The notes: generated by a model not told the origin, from the letters alone. Shown: positions 17,065 through 27,184, counted from the first letter of the stretch. The stretch is 57,982 nt of DNA from Paludibacteraceae bacterium (GCA_017391525.1 JAFOYE010000017.1:1-57982), one strand, 5' to 3'. Made by a program: numbers and translations.

Positions 17065-18858
17065 ATGAAAAGAATACTATCGATACTATTTGTATGTGGT
17101 TTTAGTTTATTGGCGTTAGGCGCTGATGATGTGGAATTCAAGGCTTCTGCCCCCGCACAGGTTGTGGTAGGACGTCCATTTCAACTTACATACTCAATTA
17201 ATAAATCAGCCAAGGATCTTCGTGCTCCAGAGTTTGTAGACTTTGATTATTTGGCAGGTCCCTATACTTCGCAATCTTCTTCTACCACCTACGTGAATGG
17301 TAAACGTACTTCCTCCTTTACACTGACTTATACATATATGTTGGAAGCTAAAAAGGAAGGAACTTACACGATAGAACCTGCAACTATCAAGGTTGATGGA
17401 ACTCAATATACATCAAATGGAGTACGCGTGAAGGTTTTACCTCCTGATCAAGAACCAGCTTCCGCAACTTCAACGTCTAATCCTGAACCACAAAGTGAAG
17501 TGTTCCTCCGTACCATCTTGAGTAAAACGAATGTACACGAACAAGAGGCTATTTTATTGACGTATAAAATTTATTATACAGGTTTAGAGGTAGGTCAGTT
17601 AACTAATAATTTTACTTTGCCTGAATTTAAGGGATTTATCAAACAGGAACTAGAACAAAATCAAGTTCAGGCAGAGATGGAGCATTATAAAGGCAAAAAT
17701 TACCTGACAGCTGAAATATATCGTATATTACTATTCCCACAAAATAGCGGTGATGTGACAATTGATCCAGCACGTTTTGAGGCGGTAGTATATGTTCAGA
17801 ATCGCTCAAGAATTCGCAGTATATTTGATGATTTTTATGCCACAACAACTCAACTAAGACAATTGGAAGCTCCTGGCGTAGATGTTCATGTAGATCCTCT
17901 GCCTGCGAACAAACCTGCTTCTTATAGTGGCGGTGTAGGCGAATTTTCAATTACAAGCAATATATCAAATACTGAGTTACAGGTTAATGAAGCTTTGACA
18001 CTCACATTGACTATCAAAGGTAGTGGAAACCTCAAGTATGTCAAAACACCTGAGATAGAGTGGCCAAAAGGTTTTGAAGTATATGATCCTAAAGTTACAA
18101 ACGATTTTCAAAATACGACTCGTGGTATTTCTGGTACCAAAACAATAGAATATCTTGCTATTCCTCGTTCCGGAGGAAACTATACGTTGCCAGCAATTGA
18201 GTTCTCCTACTTTGACACGAAACAGGATAAGTACAATACACTCCATACACCTGAATATAGTCTTACTATTTCAGGCACAGCAACGACCGAACATTCTAAT
18301 AAGCATACTCGTGTCGTTCCTGAGGAACAAGAACAAGTATTAGGAGAAGATATTCGACATATTTATACGGGTAAAGAACGTACTCCATCTATACCTGCTT
18401 TGATGGAGTTCGGCTCGCTTAAGTTTTGGATGTGCTATTTGATCCCTCTATGTTTGACCATCATTCTATTTATCATCTTCCGTAAGAAGATAAAAGAGAA
18501 TGCAGATATAAATCTCGTACGTTATAAGAAAGCAAACAAAGTGGCTCAACGTCGCCTGAAAACAGCTAAGCGTTTACTCCGTGAGAATAACAAAGAGTTG
18601 TTCTATGAGGAAATAGAGCGTGCCTCTTGGACATATTTGAGCGATCGTCTATCTATCCCAACAGCAGAACTTAACAAAGAAAACATATCGCAAGTTCTTT
18701 CCGATAAAGGTGTGAGTGAGAAGACGATTCAAGACGTCAATAATGTCTTGTCTACAGCAGAGTTTGCTAGATACGCTCCAACGACAGATTATGAAATGCA
18801 AAAGATGTATGAGTTAACAACACAGATAATTAATGAGTTGGAAGGGCAAAAACTCTAA
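17065..18858 (+). CDS. batD: BatD, large periplasmic protein with one membrane anchor
   Basis: A 597-residue BatD-family (oxygen tolerance) protein. I start it at ATG 17065, four bases after the BatC stop, because this gives a clean signal peptide (MKRILSILFVCGFSLLALGA); the longer frame from 17029 would put 12 extra charged residues before it and overlap batC. The mature part is beta-rich (immunoglobulin-like repeats), with a membrane helix near 455-475 (MCYLIPLCLTIILFIIF) and a helical cytoplasmic tail. Its role in the Bat complex is unproved. Confidence 0.93.
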   Translation: MKRILSILFVCGFSLLALGADDVEFKASAPAQVVVGRPFQLTYSINKSAKDLRAPEFVDFDYLAGPYTSQSSSTTYVNGKRTSSFTLTYTYMLEAKKEGTYTIEPATIKVDGTQYTSNGVRVKVLPPDQEPASATSTSNPEPQSEVFLRTILSKTNVHEQEAILLTYKIYYTGLEVGQLTNNFTLPEFKGFIKQELEQNQVQAEMEHYKGKNYLTAEIYRILLFPQNSGDVTIDPARFEAVVYVQNRSRIRSIFDDFYATTTQLRQLEAPGVDVHVDPLPANKPASYSGGVGEFSITSNISNTELQVNEALTLTLTIKGSGNLKYVKTPEIEWPKGFEVYDPKVTNDFQNTTRGISGTKTIEYLAIPRSGGNYTLPAIEFSYFDTKQDKYNTLHTPEYSLTISGTATTEHSNKHTRVVPEEQEQVLGEDIRHIYTGKERTPSIPALMEFGSLKFWMCYLIPLCLTIILFIIFRKKIKENADINLVRYKKANKVAQRRLKTAKRLLRENNKELFYEEIERASWTYLSDRLSIPTAELNKENISQVLSDKGVSEKTIQDVNNVLSTAEFARYAPTTDYEMQKMYELTTQIINELEGQKL

Positions 18859-18884
18859 TGTATAAAACCTAATAAATGATTGTT

Positions 18885-19619
18885 ATGAAACTATTACTGA
18901 TATTTCTATCCTCTCTTTTTTTAGAAGCAAATACATGTTATACTGAAGGTAATTTTACCGAGGCAGCAAAGAAATATGAACAATCTATTGCAGAGCAACC
19001 TTCGGCAGAGGTATATTATAACTTAGGTAATACTTATTTTAAATTGTATGAGCAAGATAGTTTGCGAGGAAATTTAGCCCAATCTATCCTTGCCTACGAG
19101 CGAGCTCTACGTATACAACCTGCTAACGAGGATACGCAATATAATTTAGAATACGCTAAGTCAAAGATTCAAGGAAAAATCAAGGATGCTGAATCATTTT
19201 TTCTATCCGATTGGCTAAAATCTATTCGTGATGCATTGTTGCAACAGACTTGGACTTGGATGTCAATAAGTTTGTTTATATTTATGTTAGTGGGTATATT
19301 TTTGTTTGCGTATAGTAAAACATTGTGGTTAAGAAAGACGGCCTTCTATGGTAGTATAGTCGCATTGCTAATTTCTATCCTTGCATGTCTTAATGCCGCC
19401 AGTTTACATAAACGTGATTCTCAACGAGTAGAAGCAATCGTTGTTAAAGGAGAGGTTGTTGTGAAATCTTCTCCTGCTGAATCAGGTACAGATTTATTCC
19501 CTCTGTATGAAGGTGTTAAGGTGATTATTGATAACGACGAAATAGTAGATGATTGGTGTTGCGTTCGTGTTGGAAACAACAAAGGATGGATGCGACTAGA
19601 AGATTTAGAACGAATATAA
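18885..19619 (+). CDS. batE: BatE, TPR and SH3-like membrane protein
   Basis: About 244 residues; an alternative in-frame ATG at 18876 adds three residues. A signal-like N-terminus (MKLLLIFLSSLFLEA) is followed by TPRs at about 20-85 (AKKYEQSIAEQPSAEVYYNL; ILAYERALRIQPANEDTQYN), two membrane helices (about 115-140 and 150-172), and a C-terminal SH3-like domain (VVKSSPAESGTDLFPLYEGV, ending in GWMRLEDLERI). This order is typical of BatE, the last gene of the aerotolerance operon. panB begins 20 bases later and may be co-transcribed. Confidence 0.92.
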   Translation: MKLLLIFLSSLFLEANTCYTEGNFTEAAKKYEQSIAEQPSAEVYYNLGNTYFKLYEQDSLRGNLAQSILAYERALRIQPANEDTQYNLEYAKSKIQGKIKDAESFFLSDWLKSIRDALLQQTWTWMSISLFIFMLVGIFLFAYSKTLWLRKTAFYGSIVALLISILACLNAASLHKRDSQRVEAIVVKGEVVVKSSPAESGTDLFPLYEGVKVIIDNDEIVDDWCCVRVGNNKGWMRLEDLERI

Positions 19620-19639
19620 TAACTTAAATAGCCAAAATC

Positions 19640-20455
19640 ATGTCTGTACATATTCAAAATACACGTATGACGACAACTCGTCTTCGTAAAATGAAAGAAC
19701 AAGGTGAGAAAATCGCCATGTTGACTAGTTATGATTTTACATTGACTCGTCTTTTGGATGAAGCAGGGATAGAAATGATCCTAGTAGGTGATAGTGCATC
19801 CAATATCGTATGTGGAAACAAATATACATTGCCTATTACGGTTGATGAAATGATATTCCTGACACGTGGTGTTGTACGAGCTGCCGAGCATGCCTTGGTA
19901 GTGATAGATATGCCATTTGGAAGTTATCAGGTCAGTGAGGAGCAGGCGGTTACAAATGCGTTGAAAATGATAAAAGAGTCTGGTGCGGATGCGGTGAAGT
20001 TGGAGGGCGGCGAAGAGATTCTACCTGCTATTCGCCACATGGTAAAGGCAGGAGTACCTGTTATGGGACATCTTGGTTTGACACCGCAGAGTGTGAACCA
20101 ATTAGGAGGCTATGGTTTGAGAGCAAAAGATGATGCTGAGGCAACAAAACTGTTGCATGATGCCAAATTACTAGACGAGGCAGGTTGTTTTGCTATTGTA
20201 TTAGAGAAAATCCCTTCTGTACTCGCTAAACAAGTGACTGACTCGGTTTCTTGTCCGACAATAGGTATCGGTGCCGGTAATCAGACAGATGGTCAGGTCT
20301 TAGTCTTGCATGATATGTTAGGACTCAACGAAGGATTTAAACCTAAATTCTTACGCCAGTTTGCTCAATTAGGTGAGACTGTTAAGGGAGCAGTAGGGGA
20401 GTATATTTCTGCAGTGAAAGATCAATCATTCCCTTCTGATCAAGAGAGTTATTAG
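19640..20455 (+). CDS. panB: 3-methyl-2-oxobutanoate hydroxymethyltransferase
   Basis: PanB (271 residues, normal length) adds a hydroxymethyl group from methylene-tetrahydrofolate to alpha-ketoisovalerate, giving ketopantoate, the first committed step to pantothenate and coenzyme A. Seen: VGDSASNIV with the metal-binding aspartate, KLEGGEE, MGHLGLTPQSVNQLGGY, the catalytic glutamate in VLEKIP, and GIGAGNQTDGQVLV. It follows batE by 20 bases and ends at a strong terminator. No panC or panD is adjacent. Confidence 0.97.
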   Translation: MSVHIQNTRMTTTRLRKMKEQGEKIAMLTSYDFTLTRLLDEAGIEMILVGDSASNIVCGNKYTLPITVDEMIFLTRGVVRAAEHALVVIDMPFGSYQVSEEQAVTNALKMIKESGADAVKLEGGEEILPAIRHMVKAGVPVMGHLGLTPQSVNQLGGYGLRAKDDAEATKLLHDAKLLDEAGCFAIVLEKIPSVLAKQVTDSVSCPTIGIGAGNQTDGQVLVLHDMLGLNEGFKPKFLRQFAQLGETVKGAVGEYISAVKDQSFPSDQESY

Positions 20456-20484
20456 TCAGCAAATCTGCAAAAATAATCATTGAT

Positions 20485-20517
20485 ACCCTGCTTTTTTACG
20501 AAAGCAGGGTGTTTTTT
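20485..20517 (+). terminator. Intrinsic terminator after panB
   Basis: ACCCTGCTTT and AAAGCAGGGT form a 10-bp stem around TTTACG, followed by G and six T residues. It closes the Bat-panB unit. Confidence 0.93.
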
Positions 20518-20567
20518 CTTTATTTTGCAACTTGGAAACTACAAAAGTGTTAAAGTTTCCTAAAATA

Positions 20568-20599
20568 TTTGGTTATTTTGGAAAAATATAGTACCTTTG
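20568..20599 (+). promoter_or_regulatory. Promoter of the efflux operon
   Basis: TTTG (20568-20571), 20 bases, TACCTTTG (20592-20599), 31 bases before the TetR-family start codon. The TTTGGTTATTTTGG stretch in and after the -33 box could be part of an operator, but no clear palindrome is seen. Confidence 0.85.
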
Positions 20600-20630
20600 C
20601 ACGCTTTTTGCTAAAAAGTAAGTTGGAATT

Positions 20631-21248
20631 ATGAGCGAAACAAAACAACACATATTGCAAGTGGCTATCGAACGAATGCAACAGGTGGGCATCCGCAGCG
20701 TGTCTGTGGATGATGTGTGTCATGAGTTGGGTATGTCGAAAAAGACTTTCTATGTGTATTTCCCATCGAAAGATGACCTGATACAAGCTATCCTGCATAC
20801 GCATGAGCAGAAGGTGGCGCATGACCTAGACAACGCTCTATCCAAGCGTACCATCACTCAGGTAATCGTGGAATGGTCAAAGATTGCTAAATCCACCACA
20901 AAGAAGGATTTGAAGACACCCGCGATGATGTATGACCTGGAAAAGTACTATCCGCAACTGTTTGCTGCACATAAAAAAGTGATGCGCGAAACGGCGGAGA
21001 AGATTTTGGTACGGTTTTTGGGGAAAGGCGTGAGCGAGGGAATCTTTAGGGAAGAGATTGATGTGGATGTGGTGGCGATGATGTTTCTAGATATGCAATA
21101 CCGATTATTGGATTTGATGACTAGTGGGCAAATGACCAAAGAGGAAGTGCATCGCATAGGTCATCAGAGAATGGATATTTTGATGCGGGGCATATTGACT
21201 GAAAGCGGTTTGCTACGGTTGAGAGAGAAAGTGAAATATAACATATAA
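20631..21248 (+). CDS. TetR/AcrR-family transcriptional regulator
   Basis: A 205-residue regulator. The N-terminal DNA-binding domain is typical of TetR: ILQVAIERMQQVGIRSVSVD, DVCHELGMSKKTFYVYF, then SKDDLIQAIL. The rest is a helical ligand-binding and dimer domain. It is the first gene of an RND efflux operon (TolC, adaptor, pump, PII-like protein) and so probably represses that operon until a ligand binds; the operator was not identified. It is followed by the TolC gene after 18 bases. Confidence 0.93.
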   Translation: MSETKQHILQVAIERMQQVGIRSVSVDDVCHELGMSKKTFYVYFPSKDDLIQAILHTHEQKVAHDLDNALSKRTITQVIVEWSKIAKSTTKKDLKTPAMMYDLEKYYPQLFAAHKKVMRETAEKILVRFLGKGVSEGIFREEIDVDVVAMMFLDMQYRLLDLMTSGQMTKEEVHRIGHQRMDILMRGILTESGLLRLREKVKYNI

Positions 21249-21266
21249 TATAATAAGGTATAAGAG

Positions 21267-22598
21267 ATGATGAAAAAAATTGTTTTTTTTATTTGCCTAC
21301 TCGCTATTGGTGTGATGGGCATGCAGGCAGAAGATCATGTGATGGCAGCTGCTAAAAAGGTGACACCACGTGAGGTTCCTGCTACGTTAAATCTAAGCCT
21401 TTCTGAAGCACAAGATTATGCTATTGAGAACAACCGCAGTTTGCGAAACGCCGATTTGGCTGTTCAAAAGGCCTATGCACAACGTTGGCAAACTATTGCT
21501 TCGATGTTGCCTCAACTAGATATGTCTTGGGGTTTTCAGTCAATGATGGGCTATGAAATGTTGTTAGGTGGCATGCCTATCAAAATGAATGACAATGGAA
21601 CACTCAGTGTTACTGCTAGTGTGGGTATCAATGGTCAAGCTGTTGTAGGTGCTTTGCTCAACAATATTGCCATTGATATGCAGAGACTTAGTTTGCAACA
21701 GTCAGAAGATGATCTTCGAGCAAATGTGAAAACATCTTATGTGTCTGTGTTGGTACTAGAAGATGTGGTGAAATTATTGGATGCTTCATTGAAAAATCTT
21801 GAGGAGTTAGTTGCGATTACTCAAAGTTCTGTTGACGCAGGTATGGCAGAGCAAACTGCTGCTGATCAAATTGTAGTGCGTGTTAATACACTTAAAAACA
21901 ACATTAATGCTAATAAGCGTTCTACTCAGTTAGCAATTAATGCGTTGAAAGTTCTGCTCAATATCCCTGTTGATACAGAATTAACATTAACATCTAAGTT
22001 GGATGATATGTTATCTGCCGAAGCAATACTACAACTACTAGGAAAAGATTTTGTTTTGGAGAATAATCTTAATTATCAAACATTGGAGAAGAATGTGGAG
22101 TTGGCTAAAACGAATGTGCACATGGCGGGTTGGGCGTATGGTCCCACAGTGGCCTTGGCTTATCAATATAGCGACAAGAGCTATTTTGGTAAGTCTGAAG
22201 GCTTGAATATGACCCCTCCAAATGCACTTTCTTTGAGCCTAAGTATGCCTTTGTGGTCTTCTGGCAAACGTGCAGCTGGAGTAGTGGAGAAGAAAATAGC
22301 CTTGGAAGAGGCTCGTAATTTGTTTGCAGAAACAACAGACAATCTTGCTATTCAAAATGAGCAATTGCGCTATAATCTGCAAAACGGATATGACACATAT
22401 GTGACAGAGAAAGAGAATATGCGTGTTACACAGCAAATCTTTGAGTCAACATCCCAAAAGTACGATCAGGGAGTTGCGTCTAAACTAGATTTGATCAATG
22501 CTAGTAATGATCTTATCTCTGCACAGTCTACATACGTACAAGCTGTGCTAACACTTGTGAATGCTCAAGTTGAATTGGAAAAATTCCTAAATTTATAA
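21267..22598 (+). CDS. TolC-family outer-membrane efflux protein
   Basis: A 443-residue TolC-type protein with a signal peptide of about 21 residues (MMKKIVFFICLLAIGVMGMQA). Two OEP repeats are visible: LSLSEAQDYAIENNRSLRNA near residue 43 and a second half with LSLSMPLWSSGKRAAGV, each with long coiled helices, ending in the typical DLINASNDLISAQSTYVQA segment. The trimer forms the outer-membrane duct for the adaptor and RND pump encoded next. A start at the second Met (21270) is possible. Confidence 0.93.
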   Translation: MMKKIVFFICLLAIGVMGMQAEDHVMAAAKKVTPREVPATLNLSLSEAQDYAIENNRSLRNADLAVQKAYAQRWQTIASMLPQLDMSWGFQSMMGYEMLLGGMPIKMNDNGTLSVTASVGINGQAVVGALLNNIAIDMQRLSLQQSEDDLRANVKTSYVSVLVLEDVVKLLDASLKNLEELVAITQSSVDAGMAEQTAADQIVVRVNTLKNNINANKRSTQLAINALKVLLNIPVDTELTLTSKLDDMLSAEAILQLLGKDFVLENNLNYQTLEKNVELAKTNVHMAGWAYGPTVALAYQYSDKSYFGKSEGLNMTPPNALSLSLSMPLWSSGKRAAGVVEKKIALEEARNLFAETTDNLAIQNEQLRYNLQNGYDTYVTEKENMRVTQQIFESTSQKYDQGVASKLDLINASNDLISAQSTYVQAVLTLVNAQVELEKFLNL

Positions 22599-22620
22599 CG
22601 ATAATAAATAACCAAAGATA

Positions 22621-23631
22621 ATGAAAAAGATTGTATTATTGATGTCTGCTGTAGTATGTTTGATCAGCTGCGGCGGTAATGAGGCTCAGGTTGCTACTGA
22701 GCAAGAGGCAGAACGTGTCGAAGTAGTCTCTACTATGACTCTTGTTCCTCAAACCATTGAACGCTCTATTCAAATTTCAACCAATTTGCAAGGTTATGTA
22801 ACACAAAACGTAGCACCTTCTCTTACTGGTAATATCGAACGAATTTATACAGAAGTGGGCGACAAAGTGCGTACTGGGGATATGCTTGTGCGTATGGATC
22901 AAAATCAAATTTTGACTTCAAAGATTCAATTGGCTAACCTAGAGGTTGAATTGGGACGTTTGGAGACATTGTTGGCTACTAAATCTGTAAGTCAGCAGAC
23001 TTATGATCAAACGAAGGTGGCTTATGACCAACTTGTACAAAACATCTCATTCTTAGAAACCAATACGTATGTTAAGGCACCTTTTGCTGGTGTGATTTCT
23101 GCCAAGAATTACGAGGACGGCGAACTCTATGCTGGTCAGCCAATCTTGGTTTTGACACAAGTAGACAAACTAAAAGCATTGATCGCTATCCCTGAAACAT
23201 ACTATCCTTTGGTAAAAGAGGGTATGCAATTGTCAGTTAAGAGTGATATCTATCCTAATGAAGAGTTCCCTGCTAGCATCGAAGTGGTTTATCCTACTGT
23301 AGATCCAGCAACTCATACTTTCCTTTGTAAGGTGGTGATTCCTAATGAGAAGGATCAATTGCGTCCAGGTATGTATGTTACCACAACCTTGCCTCTTGGT
23401 CAAGAGGATGCTATTGTTGTTCCTTATCAATCTGTAGAGAAACTCATCGGATCTAACGAGCGTTTTGTGTTTATCAACGATAATGGTGTAGCTAAGCGCG
23501 TAACTGTTAAACTAGGACAACGCTTTGATGAGAATGTAGAAATCATTGCACCTGAGATCAAAGAGGGTGTAGAGTATATCCACGTGGGTCAAAACAAACT
23601 AGTTGATGGTGTTAAGATTGATGTACAATAA
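22621..23631 (+). CDS. RND efflux periplasmic adaptor, lipoprotein
   Basis: A 336-residue membrane-fusion (HlyD/AcrA-type) protein that bridges pump and outer-membrane duct. The N-terminus has a lipoprotein signal with lipobox LISC, so C17 should be lipidated. Further domains: a half-lipoyl motif (GNIERIYTEVGDKVRTGDML), a helical hairpin (QLANLEVELGRLETLLATKS), the second half-lipoyl motif (YVKAPFAGVISAKNYEDGE) and beta-barrel and membrane-proximal parts. It lies between the TolC and pump genes with 22 and 44-base gaps. Confidence 0.94.
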   Translation: MKKIVLLMSAVVCLISCGGNEAQVATEQEAERVEVVSTMTLVPQTIERSIQISTNLQGYVTQNVAPSLTGNIERIYTEVGDKVRTGDMLVRMDQNQILTSKIQLANLEVELGRLETLLATKSVSQQTYDQTKVAYDQLVQNISFLETNTYVKAPFAGVISAKNYEDGELYAGQPILVLTQVDKLKALIAIPETYYPLVKEGMQLSVKSDIYPNEEFPASIEVVYPTVDPATHTFLCKVVIPNEKDQLRPGMYVTTTLPLGQEDAIVVPYQSVEKLIGSNERFVFINDNGVAKRVTVKLGQRFDENVEIIAPEIKEGVEYIHVGQNKLVDGVKIDVQ

Positions 23632-23675
23632 CACCTTATAGATTCAATATTTAATCAACTAAATAGATTATAATT

Positions 23676-26600
23676 ATGGCAATCTACAAAACCGCAATAC
23701 AAAAACCCGTAACGACACTTTTGATCTTCGTTGCGGTGATGATCATCGGTCTATTCAGCTTGATGCAATTGCCGGTTGATCAATTCCCAGAAATGGATCC
23801 ACCATATGTCACAGTGATGACTACTTATCCGGGTGCATCTGCTTCTGAAATGGAGACGAATGTCTCCAAGATTCTAGAGAATAGTCTTAACTCTGTAGAT
23901 AACTTAAAGAGCATCTATTCTACTTCCAAGGATAATATGTCTATGGTTACTCTGGAAATGGAGTGGGGTAGTAATATAGATGAAGCCGTCAATGATATTC
24001 GATCGTTCGTTGACATGGCAAAGGATAATTTACCAGACGGTTGTTCTACTCCTGTGGTGTTTAAGTTCTCTACTTCCACCATGCCAATCTGCCAATATGC
24101 GATTACTGCTGACGAATCATATGCCGGATTGGATAAGATTCTCAACGATGAGATTATTCCACAACTCAACCAAATCAATGGTATAGGTAACATCTCTATC
24201 TCTGGTGCTCCAGATCGATATGTATATGTGGATATTGACCAACAAAAACTGGATGCTTATGGTCTTACACTCGAAAGTGTAGGTGGCGTGGTTTCTGCAA
24301 ACAACCTCAACCTATCATCAGGTACCATCAAGATGGACAAAGAGCAATACCAAATGCAGGTGCGTTCTGAGTTCATTGAGTCCAAAGAGATTGAGAACTT
24401 AATGGTCACTATTACTCCTCAAGGACAACAAGTCTTTGTGCGTGATATCGCTACTGTTCGAGACACCATTAAGGACCTTTCTTTGGACGAGAAAACGAAT
24501 GGACGTGAAGCCGTTCGTCTGATAGTGGCCAAACAATCTGGCGCCAACACTGTTGAGGTTTGCCGTGATGTACAAAAACTGTTGGAAAAAATCCAAAAGC
24601 AATTGCCTACGGATATACAAATCCAAGAGATCTATAACTCTGCTGATAACATCGAAAACTCTATTTCTTCCCTCGAAGAGAGTGTTCTCTATGCGTTGTT
24701 GTTTGTTGTTCTTGTTGTGTTGTTCTTCTTGGGTAAGTGGCGAGCAACCTTTATCATTTCGCTCACTATCCCTATATCATTGGTTGTGGCATTCATATAT
24801 TTGAACATGGCCGACTCGTCACTCAATATCATTTCTCTTTGTTCTTTGACCATTGCGATTGGTATGGTGGTGGACGATGCGATCGTGGTATTGGAAAATA
24901 TAACGCGGCACGTAGAACGTGGAGAAGCCCCTCGTGAGGCATCTATCTATGCTACCAATGAGGTTTGGGTCAGCGTTATTGCTACCACATTGGTACTTGT
25001 GGCCGTGTTCGTGCCATTGACTATGATGGATGGTATGGCTGGTATTATGTTTGAATCTTTGGGTTGGATTGTTACTGTTGTTTGCTGTACTTCTACCATT
25101 ATTGCTATTACACTTACACCAATGCTTTGTTCTAAGCTCTTGAAGGCAAGAAAGGTGCATGTGGATGCTGATGGAAAACTAGTTGATGATGAAGCAGGCA
25201 AGAAGTCTTGGTATGATCGTACCGTAGTAGCATTCCTTGACAAGGTTGACCGCGCATATGCTAAATCACTTGGATGGTGCTTGAAACACAAGACCATTAC
25301 TATCATTATTCTCTTTGCTTTCTTTGTGGCATCTGTCATGCCTTTTGTTCTAGGTAAAGTGGGTACGGACTTTATGCAACAACAAGACAATGGTCGTATT
25401 TCTGTTACTGTCGAATTACAACGTGGTACACGCATCGAAGAAACACTCAAGACGGCAAGGAAACTTGAACAACGTTTCATGGAACTTGTTCCTGAATGCC
25501 AAATGATTGCCACTTCAGCCGGTAGTAATGATGACGCTGGAACAGCTGCACTCTTCTCTTCAACCATGAACAATACAATCTCCATGACTGTGCGTCTCAA
25601 TAAGAAATGGGAACGTGAACGAACTGTTTGGGAGATTGCTGAGGTCTTGCGTCAAGAAATGGCTAAATATCCGGAGATTGTTGAGTATCAGGCAGCTATG
25701 GGTACTGGAGGTCCAGGTGGTAGCAATGCCGTTGAACTCGAAATATATGGTTATGACTTTGATAAAACGAACCAAATGGCGGAGCACATCATGACGGAAG
25801 TGAGAAAATTACCTAGTGCACGTGATGTCTTTGCTGATCGTGACGAGGATCGTCCTGAAATCAAGATTGTTGTTGACAAAGAGAAAGCCTCTCGTCATGG
25901 ACTAACATCTGCTACTATCTCTACATACTTACGTAACCGTGTCAATGGTATGGCGGTAGGTTTCCTTAAAGAGGATGGATCAGAGTATGATATTCTTGTA
26001 CGTTTGCAAGAGGATAACCGTAATTCAATCAACGATGTGCTTGATTTTACTATACCAACACCAACCGGTGCAACCGTCAAACTATCTGAGATCTGTTCTG
26101 TGGATGAATATTGGGCTCCTCCTACAATCAAACGTAAAGAACGTCAGCGTATTGTGACAGTCAAAGTAACTCCACACGAAATATCACTCGGTGAATTGGC
26201 TCAGGTCATTGATACAGAGGTTATCTCCAAAATGGATATCCCATCTGGTTACTCTGTGCGTATTGCAGGTGACTACGAAGAGCAACAAGAAACATTTGCC
26301 AAAATGGGTATGCTAGGCCTCTTGATTATTATCCTTGTATATATCGTGATGGCGTCGCAGTTTGAATCGTTTGCTAAACCTGGAATCATTATGTTTACCG
26401 TTCCATTTGCCCTTTCAGGTGTCGTAATAGCACTTTGGCTGACTGGTACATCTCTCGATATGATTGGTGCTCTAGGTCTTGTATTACTTGTCGGTATTGT
26501 GGTGAAGAATGGTATCGTGTTGGTGGACTACATCAACCTTATGCGTGAACGTGGATATGATCTCAACACCGCTATCCAGATGTCAGGTGAAAGCCGTCTC

Positions 26601-26870
26601 CGCCCTGTACTTATGACAGCCTTTACCACCGTTCTTGGTATGGTGCCTATGGCTATTAGCCAAGGTGAAGGTGCAGAGATGTGGCAACCGCTAGGTATCG
26701 TCGTTATTGGTGGTCTGACTGTATCTACATTCTTGACACTATATATCGTTCCAGTGCTTTATGCAGCCATCTCTCGTAAGGGTGAACGTGATAAACTCAA
26801 AAAAGTGCGTGAGCAATTCATCTTTATGGATATCAAAGTTAAAGACTGCGAAGAAACTGAAAATTCATAA
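23676..26870 (+). CDS. RND-family efflux pump, inner-membrane permease
   Basis: A 1064-residue AcrB-like pump with 12 predicted membrane helices and two large periplasmic loops. The proton-relay residues are present: D400 and D401 in GMVVDDAIVVLEN (helix 4) and K944 in VGIVVKNGIVLVDY (helix 10). The N-terminal MAIYKTAIQKPVTTLLIF and PVDQFPEMDPP are typical of the hydrophobe/amphiphile exporter group rather than CusA-type metal pumps. It works with the upstream adaptor and TolC protein to expel drugs, bile-like amphiphiles or similar compounds; the substrate cannot be read from the sequence. Confidence 0.95.
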   Translation: MAIYKTAIQKPVTTLLIFVAVMIIGLFSLMQLPVDQFPEMDPPYVTVMTTYPGASASEMETNVSKILENSLNSVDNLKSIYSTSKDNMSMVTLEMEWGSNIDEAVNDIRSFVDMAKDNLPDGCSTPVVFKFSTSTMPICQYAITADESYAGLDKILNDEIIPQLNQINGIGNISISGAPDRYVYVDIDQQKLDAYGLTLESVGGVVSANNLNLSSGTIKMDKEQYQMQVRSEFIESKEIENLMVTITPQGQQVFVRDIATVRDTIKDLSLDEKTNGREAVRLIVAKQSGANTVEVCRDVQKLLEKIQKQLPTDIQIQEIYNSADNIENSISSLEESVLYALLFVVLVVLFFLGKWRATFIISLTIPISLVVAFIYLNMADSSLNIISLCSLTIAIGMVVDDAIVVLENITRHVERGEAPREASIYATNEVWVSVIATTLVLVAVFVPLTMMDGMAGIMFESLGWIVTVVCCTSTIIAITLTPMLCSKLLKARKVHVDADGKLVDDEAGKKSWYDRTVVAFLDKVDRAYAKSLGWCLKHKTITIIILFAFFVASVMPFVLGKVGTDFMQQQDNGRISVTVELQRGTRIEETLKTARKLEQRFMELVPECQMIATSAGSNDDAGTAALFSSTMNNTISMTVRLNKKWERERTVWEIAEVLRQEMAKYPEIVEYQAAMGTGGPGGSNAVELEIYGYDFDKTNQMAEHIMTEVRKLPSARDVFADRDEDRPEIKIVVDKEKASRHGLTSATISTYLRNRVNGMAVGFLKEDGSEYDILVRLQEDNRNSINDVLDFTIPTPTGATVKLSEICSVDEYWAPPTIKRKERQRIVTVKVTPHEISLGELAQVIDTEVISKMDIPSGYSVRIAGDYEEQQETFAKMGMLGLLIIILVYIVMASQFESFAKPGIIMFTVPFALSGVVIALWLTGTSLDMIGALGLVLLVGIVVKNGIVLVDYINLMRERGYDLNTAIQMSGESRLRPVLMTAFTTVLGMVPMAISQGEGAEMWQPLGIVVIGGLTVSTFLTLYIVPVLYAAISRKGERDKLKKVREQFIFMDIKVKDCEETENS

Positions 26871-26890
26871 CTCAAAATTCATAATTATCT

Positions 26891-27184
26891 ATGAAATCTG
26901 TAATGATTGTATTCAATCAAGCTAACACAGAACGTGTAGAATACATGCTTGATTATTTAGGAATAAATGGTTTTACCTTCTTCGAGCAAGTACAAGGTCG
27001 TGGTACCAATGGTGGTGAACCACGCCGTGGAACACATACTTGGCCAGAGATGAACTCTTGTGTTATCACCATTATTTCGGATGAGAAACTAGATTCTCTT
27101 CTTGAAGCAGTAAAAAAACTCGATATGCGTAATGAAGAAGTAGGTGTTCGTGCCTTCGTCTGGAATATCGAAGCTACAGTCTAA
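26891..27184 (+). CDS. PII-like protein at the end of the efflux operon
   Basis: A 97-residue protein with the size and beta-alpha-beta pattern of PII-like trimers: MKSVMIVFNQANTERVEYML, an insert where the T-loop would be (QVQGRGTNGGEPRRGTHTWP), a second half CVITIISDEKLDSLLEAVKK and a final beta strand. It lacks the classical GlnB uridylylation tyrosine motif. Related PII-like proteins are known beside RND pump genes (for example heavy-metal CusABC clusters), where they may sense a ligand and modulate the pump. Here it is 20 bases after an AcrB-type pump gene and before the terminator. Ligand and role are unknown. Confidence 0.8.
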   Translation: MKSVMIVFNQANTERVEYMLDYLGINGFTFFEQVQGRGTNGGEPRRGTHTWPEMNSCVITIISDEKLDSLLEAVKKLDMRNEEVGVRAFVWNIEATV

